DNA of 64,000 bases from positions 155,343 to 219,342 of the forward strand of contig NZ_JACVPX010000005.1 in NCBI RefSeq assembly GCF_018881655.1, written 5' to 3'. Position 1 is the first letter of the stretch; each line of letters starts with the position of its first letter. A model generated the notes under the pieces. It worked only from the letters and a program-made list of their open reading frames with translations. It was not told where the DNA came from and searched no databases. This document shows positions 53,785 to 61,112 of this stretch, one piece after another. The translations under genes and the position numbers were made by a program. This DNA is from Polynucleobacter sp. Tro8-14-1 (lineage in GTDB: Bacteria > Pseudomonadota > Gammaproteobacteria > Burkholderiales > Burkholderiaceae).

Positions 53785-54372
53785 GTGGCGACAACAAAAG
53801 AAAATTTCAATTTCATCTCGTTTATACGCGCCGATCTCCTGCGGCATAAATTTCTTCAGGATAATAGCTTTAGTCAATCATCAGCTTATTCGGTTGGACT
53901 TTGGATGGGTATATTTTCCCCTAGATTCATGCCGGTCTTTATGTGTAGATTGGCCCATTTATTTTATATTTATCATCTTGGTTTGTTGGCTAAGATAATT
54001 TCACTAATCAATTTTTTCTTTTTTGGAATTGAAATTGCGGTTCGTTGCCCTATAGGACCGGGGCTATTTTTCCCGCATACTCAAGGCACAGTTATAGGAG
54101 CCTGGGAAATTGGATCAAATGCCACGATTTATCAAGGCGTAACATTGGGAGCTAAAGAGCTGGATTTTTCATACAACGAATCTAGTCGTCCTTCGATAGG
54201 TGACGGCGTCACAATTGGCTCTGGTGCCAAAATAATGGGAAATATTACAGTTTCAAATAATGCTCGAATAGGCGCTAATGCTGTGGTGCTGATCGACATA
54301 CCATCAAATGCTCTCGCAGCCGGTGTTCCCGCCCAGGTGATTTCTCGAGCCAATCCTAATGCTACAAAATAA
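53785..54372 (+). CDS. Hexapeptide-repeat acetyltransferase (serine acetyltransferase-like)
   Basis: A protein of 195 residues starting at GTG two bases after the epimerase stop. The N-terminal 80 residues are helical and hydrophobic. From about 90 it forms a left-handed beta-helix: IGPGLFFPHTQGTVIGAWEIGSNATIYQGVTLGAK, then IGDGVTIGSGAKIMGNITVSNNARIGANAVVLIDIPSNALAAGVPA. The His in FFPHTQG is the usual catalytic base. In this locus it probably O-acetylates a sugar rather than making cysteine. It overlaps the following gene by 14 bases. Confidence 0.85.
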   Translation: MATTKENFNFISFIRADLLRHKFLQDNSFSQSSAYSVGLWMGIFSPRFMPVFMCRLAHLFYIYHLGLLAKIISLINFFFFGIEIAVRCPIGPGLFFPHTQGTVIGAWEIGSNATIYQGVTLGAKELDFSYNESSRPSIGDGVTIGSGAKIMGNITVSNNARIGANAVVLIDIPSNALAAGVPAQVISRANPNATK

Positions 54373-55342
54373 GCGCATTTTACTTGTAGCGCCCAAATTT
54401 TTTGGCTACGCAAATGATATTGTGAATGAGATGGTTCGGTGCGGAGCATCCGTGGATTGGTTGCCAGATAGACCATTCGATTCCACGATAGCAAAAGCGC
54501 TTACTAGGGTTAGACCGGATTGGGTTCAGCCTTTTGCTAGTGGCCTATATAAAAAAATGCTCGAATCATTTGGGGCACGTCATTATGACTACATATTCGT
54601 AATTAATGGCCAAACATTATCTCAGTCCATGTTAAGGCGATTGCGAATTGATTTTCCAACTGCAAAATTTATTCTATATATGTGGGATTCTATGGAGAAT
54701 CGACCGGGAGTCCTAAAAAATCTTAAATATTTTGATTCAGCGTTGAGTTTTGATCCTCAGTCCTCAAGGCAGTTTGGGATGAAATTGCGCCCACTATACT
54801 ACTCCCATGATTTTAAGCCTTTAAATGATAATGTGAGATTTGACCTTAGTTTTATTGGAACGATGCATTCGGATCGTTATGCTGTTATCAATAAAATAAA
54901 GCAGGGTATTTCAGCTGATATAAGATCATATTTTTATTTGTATTTGCAATCACCGATGGTTTATCAGTACTATAGGGCTACCAAGAGAGACATGAGGCAT
55001 GCTCAAAAAAGTGAATTTTCCTTCGCCCCTTTAGATAGATTAGCAGTCAAATCAGTCTTTGGGCAATCAAACTGCATAATTGACGTCGAGCATCCGGAAC
55101 AAAGGGGGGCGACAATGAGGACCTTTGAGGCTCTAGGAGCAGAAAAAAAATTAATTACAACAAATAAAAATGTGTCTAATTTAGATATATATGCAACTGG
55201 AAATGTTTGCATTATTAATAGGGAGAGGCCAGTTATTAGTAAGAATTTCATAAAATCACCCTTTATTCCATATTCAAAAGAAATAATGTATCGATATAGC
55301 CTGAATGGATGGTTGGAGGAAATACTTAAATTTAATAGCTAA
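54359..55342 (+). CDS. CgeB-like glycosyltransferase
   Basis: A protein of 327 residues of GT-B-like layout. NKRILLVAPKFFGYANDIVNEMVRCGASVDWLPDRP opens the first Rossmann-like half, with FILYMWDSMENRPGVLKNLKYFDSALSFDP in the middle. The C-terminal half contains LSFIGTMHSDRY and HPEQRGATMRTFEALGAEKKLITTNKNV, where the conserved Arg and Glu of CgeB-type transferases would contact the donor. The gene overlaps the acetyltransferase. It probably adds a residue to the second glycan; substrate unknown. Confidence 0.65.
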   Translation: MLQNKRILLVAPKFFGYANDIVNEMVRCGASVDWLPDRPFDSTIAKALTRVRPDWVQPFASGLYKKMLESFGARHYDYIFVINGQTLSQSMLRRLRIDFPTAKFILYMWDSMENRPGVLKNLKYFDSALSFDPQSSRQFGMKLRPLYYSHDFKPLNDNVRFDLSFIGTMHSDRYAVINKIKQGISADIRSYFYLYLQSPMVYQYYRATKRDMRHAQKSEFSFAPLDRLAVKSVFGQSNCIIDVEHPEQRGATMRTFEALGAEKKLITTNKNVSNLDIYATGNVCIINRERPVISKNFIKSPFIPYSKEIMYRYSLNGWLEEILKFNS

Positions 55343-55467
55343 TTCATATGTAGCCCGGGGTTACCAAGTTGATCTCTTTAATCAAAAACATTCAGAAAAA
55401 TATTAGCTTATATTAATATTCATGATGATTAAAATTTTCAAATTACTATAAGTTAAAAGTCCAGATT

Positions 55468-56931
55468 ATGAAAGATGATACAAAGAATCAAGACGCATTC
55501 ATGCCATTAGCCGTTGATTTGGATGGCACAATTATTAGGACCGATCTTCTTCTCGAAACCGCAAATATATTTATATTAAAAAACCCAATCCATATATTTA
55601 AGGTATTAATTTGGTTATTTAAGGGAAGGACAATACTTAAGGAGAAATTGGCTGTATTTAGCGAAATTAATGCTAGTTTGTTACCATATAACAAAAGCAT
55701 AGTGAGCTGGTTAAAAGAGCAGCATTTTTTAGGAAGAGAAATTATTTTAATAACAGCAAGCACAGATTTGCTAGCACTTTCAGTGGGTGGTTATTTGGGG
55801 ATATTTAAAAAAATATTCGGGTCGAGCCAAAAGATCAATTTAAAAGGAATTAAAAAGAAAGAATTATTAATAGAAAAATATGGTGTTGGGGGTTTTGATT
55901 ATGTAGGGAACGAAAGAGCTGATATCCCAATTTGGGAGGTATGCAATACAGCTTATGTAGTAAACCCTTCGCCTAGATTTATTTTTGAATTGAAGAAAAT
56001 AAAACCTGATATTGAGGTCTTAAAAGATAATAGACCATTCATAGGAAAATCTATTACTAAGGTATTGAGACCGCATCAATGGATAAAAAATATTTTGATA
56101 TTTATACCATTATTTGCAGCGCAAGAATATGGCAATCCAATCAATTTATTTCAAACAATGATTGCTTTTATAGTATTTTGTCTTACAGCATCAAGTGCAT
56201 ACGTATTAAATGATCTAATTGATTTAAAAAATGACAGATACCACTGCAGTAAAAAAAATAGACCTTTTGCATCAGGAGACCTAAGTATATTAATGGGGTG
56301 GGTGCTATGGCCCATTTTATTGATATTTGGGCTTGCTATTTCAGTTAATTTTTTACCAAAATCATTTATTTATATTCAGTTGTGCTACCTTTTTTTAACA
56401 CTATTATATTCTTTCTATATAAAGAAATTGGTTATTATTGATGTTCTAGCATTAGCAATTTTATATACACTTCGTATTATTGCTGGAATCGCAGCCACTG
56501 GTGTGCCACTTTCCTTTTGGCTTTTAACATTTTCAATATTTATATTTCTCAGCTTAGCATTCATAAAGAGATTTAGTGAAATTAAGTCAGCCCATGATAT
56601 TGGGAGTGATAAGGCAATAAAAGGTCGAGGCTATCTTACGGATGACCTAGAGGTTGTATCAAGTATGGGTGTTTCTGCTGGGTTTATTTCAGTTTTAGTT
56701 CTTGCTCTATATATTCAAGATGTTCATACAGCATCACTTTATAAGTCTCCAGAAGTAATTTGGCTGGTTTGCCCTATGCTATTAATGTGGGTATCAAGGA
56801 TCTGGTTAATATCACATCGAGGTGAAATGCATGATGATCCTGTAGTTTTTGCATTAAAGGATAGATTTAGCCAGTTATTTGCAGCTACTATTGTATCGGT
56901 AGTATTGATGGCTAAATATTGTAAATTCTAA
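55468..56931 (+). CDS. HAD phosphatase-UbiA prenyltransferase fusion (polyprenyl-phosphate phosphoribosyltransferase-like)
   Basis: A protein of 487 residues joining two domains. Residues about 10-190 are a HAD domain with the nucleophile motif AVDLDGTIIRTD, Ser/Thr in ILITASTDLLAL, and a late acidic motif YVGNERADIPIWE. Residues about 200-485 are a UbiA-type membrane prenyltransferase with RPHQWIKNILIF and the Asp-rich NDLIDLKNDRYHC (about 250), plus eight or so helices. In mycobacteria the separate proteins Rv3806c (UbiA) and Rv3807c (phosphatase; PAP2-type, not HAD) make decaprenyl-phosphoribose from PRPP. A similar two-step reaction in one protein is my inference. Confidence 0.82.
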   Translation: MKDDTKNQDAFMPLAVDLDGTIIRTDLLLETANIFILKNPIHIFKVLIWLFKGRTILKEKLAVFSEINASLLPYNKSIVSWLKEQHFLGREIILITASTDLLALSVGGYLGIFKKIFGSSQKINLKGIKKKELLIEKYGVGGFDYVGNERADIPIWEVCNTAYVVNPSPRFIFELKKIKPDIEVLKDNRPFIGKSITKVLRPHQWIKNILIFIPLFAAQEYGNPINLFQTMIAFIVFCLTASSAYVLNDLIDLKNDRYHCSKKNRPFASGDLSILMGWVLWPILLIFGLAISVNFLPKSFIYIQLCYLFLTLLYSFYIKKLVIIDVLALAILYTLRIIAGIAATGVPLSFWLLTFSIFIFLSLAFIKRFSEIKSAHDIGSDKAIKGRGYLTDDLEVVSSMGVSAGFISVLVLALYIQDVHTASLYKSPEVIWLVCPMLLMWVSRIWLISHRGEMHDDPVVFALKDRFSQLFAATIVSVVLMAKYCKF

Positions 56932-56946
56932 TTTAGGGAAAAGTAG

Positions 56947-58812
56947 ATGATATATGAATTAGTAGGAAAATTTAATAATATTGATTCCATAATATTCCCA
57001 TATGAAATATTATGGAATCAATATTATTATTTAAATATTTTTTATGCAATGGGATTGTTATTAACCTGTATTATTTCCATCAGATCAATTTTTAATTATC
57101 ATAGTAATAAATTTTTTAATTTTTGTAATAGTAGATTAATTGATACATTTATTTTGACTATTCTATATATAGTTTTTTTTACAATGTTTTTTAATCAATC
57201 GGATGAAGTTTTTGTTAATCTTGAGCACACTTATAATTTAAAGAATTTTAATCAATTTTCTATGTCCCCGTTTGAAGCAGTGGATGGAACTATAGAGTAT
57301 ATTTTTTATTTACTGCATTACCCATTTGCAAATTCATTGCAAAGTTTGGTATGGGGAAATTATTTTATTGCATTATTTTTTAGTTTAATAATCGTATACA
57401 TTATATTTTATCAGGTTAAAAATTTAAGTCCTTTACCAAGACTGTTATTTGGTATTTCATTATCAGTTTCAGCTGCAATTATTGCTCCATTGGCCAATGG
57501 TTTTGGAAGCAGTTTAACTGTAATGTTTTTTTTGCTATCCATAATCGCTGCAATTAATAAGAGCAGGAAATTAACTCTATTATTTATCGCAATAATTCCC
57601 CTGACAAGGCCAGACGGAATAATTTGGGCATATATTTCCTCTGCAGCATGGGCTTTTTCAGAATTCAAGAAATTAGGCAATTGCAAAAAACTTTTAGGAG
57701 AAATTTTTGTTTTCTTTTTGATCCCAACAATCTCATTATTATCTATACTTGTTAGTGCATACGTTTATTATGGTCATATTATTCCCAACCCCATTAGCTT
57801 TAAAGGGGGAGTTTTAATTGGAACAATTCAGTATATTTGGGAAAATAGTAAGATTGCACTATTTAAGATAATTTTGGGTTTCAATGATGGTGGACTTAAA
57901 CAGTATTTACTGATATTTTCTTATATAACATTTTTATTTTCATTGTTATTTGGATTTAAAAATTTAGTAGATAAATCACATAGATTTTATATATTATCCA
58001 TATTCATTCTATGCTTTCCATTTGTTATTTTCTATTTTATTTCTTCAAATGTAGTCGGATTTTCTGGAAATATAGATAATCGTTATATAGCACCATTTAT
58101 ATGTATGATTTTTTTGTTTTTTGGCTTTACTTTAGATGCAATTAAAATTGAATCTCCCCGTGGATTGATAATTGTTCCAATGGCATTAATATGCTTTGCT
58201 ATATTTGGTTTGTTAGATCGAACCGTTATGTTGAGCAGTTTTCCAAACCAGCCCGGGAATTGGTCCAATAGGCACTGGGCTGTTTTTGCAGGCAATCTTT
58301 CCCAAAAAATAGTGGAAGGTACTAATTTGCAAATTGGTACAACGGAGATGAATACTTTTGGATTTATGATTAAGGATCGTCATATTATTGATTACTGGGG
58401 TTATACCAATCCAAAAATCGCAAAATCGAAAACTTGTAATGGTATGAGAATTAAAAATAATAGTAATTTATTTTTAATTGATAAACCTGACTTATTTTGG
58501 CCATATTGGTTTACTGTTTTTAGTAATGAAAATAATTTTAATACTGTAGAGGAGGCTTTTGGCGAGCGCTACCATACCTCTCCCTCTGCTTTGATGTTGG
58601 GAAACATGGAGGATGTTTTCGCTTCTTATGATTTTTTGATACTAAATGGTGGGGACTGGCCCGTTGCTTTTTTAGTCAGGCATGATAGAACAAAAAGTGT
58701 ATTAAATAAGTTGAAAAAAATGGGTTATGGAGTTGTTGGAAAGAGGCCTTATGACCTAAAAAGGTTAAGAGATTCAGTAAATTCGGTCCCCTCAATCTCT
58801 TACCCATGTTAA
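56947..58812 (+). CDS. GT-C membrane glycosyltransferase resembling AftB/TfpW arabinofuranosyltransferases
   Basis: A protein of 621 residues with roughly 10 N-terminal membrane helices and a soluble C-terminal domain from about 425. The early NQSDEVFVNLEHTYNLKNF carries the acidic pair of GT-C enzymes. FEAVDGTIEYIFYLLHYPF and AYVYYGHIIPNPISFKGG match the VEGxT and YYGxxxPNxxxxK patterns I associate with AftB/TfpW-type transferases. GTTEMNTFGFMIKDRHIIDYWGYTNPKIAKS matches their C-terminal region. These use polyprenyl-phosphate D-arabinofuranose. A ribosome site AGGG is eight bases upstream. A 24-bp inverted repeat lies within the first 30 codons. Confidence 0.68.
   Translation: MIYELVGKFNNIDSIIFPYEILWNQYYYLNIFYAMGLLLTCIISIRSIFNYHSNKFFNFCNSRLIDTFILTILYIVFFTMFFNQSDEVFVNLEHTYNLKNFNQFSMSPFEAVDGTIEYIFYLLHYPFANSLQSLVWGNYFIALFFSLIIVYIIFYQVKNLSPLPRLLFGISLSVSAAIIAPLANGFGSSLTVMFFLLSIIAAINKSRKLTLLFIAIIPLTRPDGIIWAYISSAAWAFSEFKKLGNCKKLLGEIFVFFLIPTISLLSILVSAYVYYGHIIPNPISFKGGVLIGTIQYIWENSKIALFKIILGFNDGGLKQYLLIFSYITFLFSLLFGFKNLVDKSHRFYILSIFILCFPFVIFYFISSNVVGFSGNIDNRYIAPFICMIFLFFGFTLDAIKIESPRGLIIVPMALICFAIFGLLDRTVMLSSFPNQPGNWSNRHWAVFAGNLSQKIVEGTNLQIGTTEMNTFGFMIKDRHIIDYWGYTNPKIAKSKTCNGMRIKNNSNLFLIDKPDLFWPYWFTVFSNENNFNTVEEAFGERYHTSPSALMLGNMEDVFASYDFLILNGGDWPVAFLVRHDRTKSVLNKLKKMGYGVVGKRPYDLKRLRDSVNSVPSISYPC
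56973..57029. repeat. Perfect 24-bp inverted repeat at the 5' end of the GT-C gene
   Basis: The left arm (56973-56996) begins TAATAATATTGATTCC, and the right arm (57006-57029) is its exact reverse complement, with loop CCCATATGA. It lies at codons 9-28 of the GT-C gene, so the mRNA would fold into a long hairpin just inside the coding region. Confidence 0.9.
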
Positions 58813-58842
58813 TTTTATGAAGTTCTATATAGGAGCATTATT

Positions 58843-59868
58843 TTGCATTTAGTTACAGGTGGTTCTGGTTTTTTAGGCTCAAATATTGCTCGTCGTTTGC
58901 ACGCAAGGGGCGAGAATGTTCGGGTCCTTGATCTATGGAAGGCGGACGATTTGCCTGAAGGTATTGAGTTCATTGAGGCTGATATTAATAATCGCGTGGC
59001 CGTAAGGCAAGCCATGACGAATGTGGAGTATGTTCATCATAACGTAGCGTTAGTTCCGCTAGCTAAGGCTGGAAGTGATTATTGGAAAGTAAATGTTGAT
59101 GGTACACGTGTTGCCCTAGAGGAGGCTCAAAGGGCGGAGGTGAAAATGTTTTGCCATATGTCCTCTAGTGCAATTTTTGGATGTCCTGATGATATGCCCA
59201 TTACAAATAACACTCCTAGAGAGCCGATTGAGATTTATGGTCGGGCAAAGAAAGCTGGTGAGGACTTAGTTTTTGAAGCAATGAAATGTGGTCTTAAGTC
59301 TTCTATTGTGCGTCCACGAACAATTATTGGAACCGGGCGTTTAGGCATATTTGAGATCCTCTTTGATTGGATTCGTGATGGGGCTAATATTTACATTATT
59401 GGCAGTGGAAATCACCCCTTTCAATTTGCTCATGTTGATGATATCTCGGATGCAAGTATCAATAGTTGCCTATTACAAAAATCCGGTGCTTTTAATATAG
59501 GGGCTTTGGAATTTGGTAACCTATACGATGATTTAAAATTTTTGTGTGAATATGCCAATACTGGTTCTAAAGTGAAAAGCTTGCCTATTGGGCCCACAAT
59601 AGGGTCATTAAAATTGCTAGATACACTTGGCCTTTCCCCGCTCAGTCCTTGGCATTATTTGACTTACCATAAACCTTTCTTTTTTGATTCTATGCCAGCA
59701 TTTAATGACCTAGGTTATAGCCCTGCTTATAGCAATCGCCGTATGATGACCGAGAGTTATGATTGGTTTTTAGGGCATTTTGATGCCAGTAAGATTAAGC
59801 AAGGTTCTTCTGCTCATAAGAAACCAGTAAAACAAGGGATATTAAAGCTGCTCAAAGCAATTTCTTGA
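58843..59868 (+). CDS. NAD-dependent epimerase/dehydratase (extended SDR), first of module
   Basis: A protein of 341 residues starting at TTG, supported by AGGAG at 58831-58835. The NAD motif GGSGFLGSNIARRL is at residues 6-19. MSSSAIFG and the Tyr-Lys pair in EIYGRAKKAGEDLVFEA are the catalytic elements. RPRTIIGTGRLGIFEIL and FQFAHVDDISDASINSCL resemble 3-beta-hydroxysteroid dehydrogenase/HpnA-like SDRs more than sugar-nucleotide epimerases, which may mean a lipid-linked substrate. Its stop overlaps the next start (TGATG). Confidence 0.82.
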   Translation: MHLVTGGSGFLGSNIARRLHARGENVRVLDLWKADDLPEGIEFIEADINNRVAVRQAMTNVEYVHHNVALVPLAKAGSDYWKVNVDGTRVALEEAQRAEVKMFCHMSSSAIFGCPDDMPITNNTPREPIEIYGRAKKAGEDLVFEAMKCGLKSSIVRPRTIIGTGRLGIFEILFDWIRDGANIYIIGSGNHPFQFAHVDDISDASINSCLLQKSGAFNIGALEFGNLYDDLKFLCEYANTGSKVKSLPIGPTIGSLKLLDTLGLSPLSPWHYLTYHKPFFFDSMPAFNDLGYSPAYSNRRMMTESYDWFLGHFDASKIKQGSSAHKKPVKQGILKLLKAIS

Positions 59869-60413
59869 TGAAGCCAATTGTTATTGTTGTTCCAGATGGT
59901 CTAGCGTATGATCTTGAGAGACGTAAGGCAATGCCAAAACCTAGTTTTGTTTTCCGGGCTGTACTAGATGAGGTCGTTAAGAATTTTCGAGATCAAAAAA
60001 TCATACTAGCTCCGGCCAATTTTTTTGGGGGGGATGTCAGTGAACAAGAGGCTGCTTGTAAATACTTGCTAAAAAACCAAGTTGAATCCATAAGTTTTCC
60101 AACATCCGTTGAACGCTATATTGATACACGTGCCAATGCTGCTCTTTTAAGGATTTGGCTTGAGGAAAATGGTATGTGGCCAACTCCCCCTGCTATTTTA
60201 GTTGTTGCGACTCATCATGCGCGTCGTGCTGTGATTTGTTTTCGCAAGGAAAACTTCCCAATTGTAAGTTGCTGTCCCGTTCAATATCAAATACCGAAAT
60301 TCGAGCAAATTGTGCCACGTTTAAAGTACTATCGCTTGCGTCGTCTTCATATAATCTATGAATTCTTCGCCACTATTTACGATTTTTTTAGGCCTGCTAA
60401 TAACATAAATTGA
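59868..60413 (+). CDS. DUF218/YdcF-SanA-like protein, short
   Basis: A 181-residue protein from the ATG at 59868 that overlaps the SDR stop. The pattern FFGGDVSEQEAACKYLLKNQVE, TRANAALLRIWLEENG and VVATHHARRAVICFRKENFPIV follows the DUF218 family (YdcF, SanA, ElyC): a GG near the front, an acidic pair, T-x-x-N and a His/Arg cluster. Unlike ElyC or SanA there is no clear N-terminal membrane anchor. ElyC acts in undecaprenyl-phosphate metabolism, so a link to lipid carriers is conceivable here. Confidence 0.6.
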   Translation: MKPIVIVVPDGLAYDLERRKAMPKPSFVFRAVLDEVVKNFRDQKIILAPANFFGGDVSEQEAACKYLLKNQVESISFPTSVERYIDTRANAALLRIWLEENGMWPTPPAILVVATHHARRAVICFRKENFPIVSCCPVQYQIPKFEQIVPRLKYYRLRRLHIIYEFFATIYDFFRPANNIN

Positions 60414-60760
60414 TGAATAAAACTTTTGCATGGGTTTGTTTGGGTGCCGCCATTCTATCTAATGGGGGTGCAAACATCTTAATTAAAAAATCTAGCACTG
60501 GCGCATATGCCGATCAGCTAAGCATTTACTACAGCCCAATTTTTATTGCGGGGATAATACTCTTTGGGGCCAATTTACTTTTTTATGCGCAGGCTTTGCG
60601 CAGCATACCCTTGTCATCTGCCTATCCGGCGCTTGTTGGCGGAAGTCTCTTAATCGTTAACTGTATTTCAGTGTTGTATTTCGGTGAGATGCCGTCAATT
60701 AGGCAGGTTTTTGGAATGCTACTGGTGGCCGTAGGTATTTGGTTCATAGCTTATGTATAG
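60413..60760 (+). CDS. Small EamA/SMR-type membrane protein (ArnE-like lipid-linked sugar flippase subunit)
   Basis: A protein of 115 residues from the ATG at 60413, overlapping the previous stop. It has four hydrophobic helices (FAWVCLGAAILSNGGANILIKK; IFIAGIILFGANLLFYAQAL; AYPALVGGSLLIVNCISVLYF; QVFGMLLVAVGIWFIAY). The SMR-like order and the LRSIPLSSAYPALVG motif are typical of ArnE/ArnF-type subunits that move undecaprenyl-phosphate aminoarabinose across the membrane. In this module it may flip a polyprenyl-phosphate pentose made by the neighbours. Confidence 0.8.
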   Translation: MNKTFAWVCLGAAILSNGGANILIKKSSTGAYADQLSIYYSPIFIAGIILFGANLLFYAQALRSIPLSSAYPALVGGSLLIVNCISVLYFGEMPSIRQVFGMLLVAVGIWFIAYV

Positions 60761-61112
60761 ATTTACTTATAGGCCCTGTAGATCGCTAGTCGTTTTTTCC
60801 TTGCCAAGTAGTTCAAATCTTTCAGATGAAAATAGAATTCAAGTCATTAACGACATATGCGCCTATCTTGACCGCGCTTTCTTCCTGATGCCTTGGTCTT
60901 TAGCTATACCACTTTGGCATATTCAAAAAATATTCCACTTTACGGCATTTATTTTTCAAGGAAGGCCTTTCAGGCGTCAATCGCCGGACCAACGTGATAA
61001 ATTTGTAGTGATGTGGTGTGGTTTTGGGCGACCTTTTGAGGCGTTGATACGGCTTTACCGCTCCCTAGTTTTGGTTTCCTACTTCGAGCATCCTTTGGTT
61101 CAGAATCGATAA
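60753..61112 (+). CDS. Small unknown protein, probable partner subunit of the GMC oxidoreductase
   Basis: A protein of 119 residues, overlapping the flippase-like gene by eight bases and the oxidoreductase start by one. A helical C-terminal part, FQGRPFRRQSPDQRDKFVVMWCGFGRPFEALIRLYRSLVLVSYFEHPLV, resembles the N-terminal helical region fused to some GMC long-chain alcohol oxidases and the small subunits of gluconate-dehydrogenase-like enzymes. No signal peptide. A structural partner or chaperone is my inference from its position. I do not recognise a named family. Confidence 0.6.
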   Translation: MYRFTYRPCRSLVVFSLPSSSNLSDENRIQVINDICAYLDRAFFLMPWSLAIPLWHIQKIFHFTAFIFQGRPFRRQSPDQRDKFVVMWCGFGRPFEALIRLYRSLVLVSYFEHPLVQNR

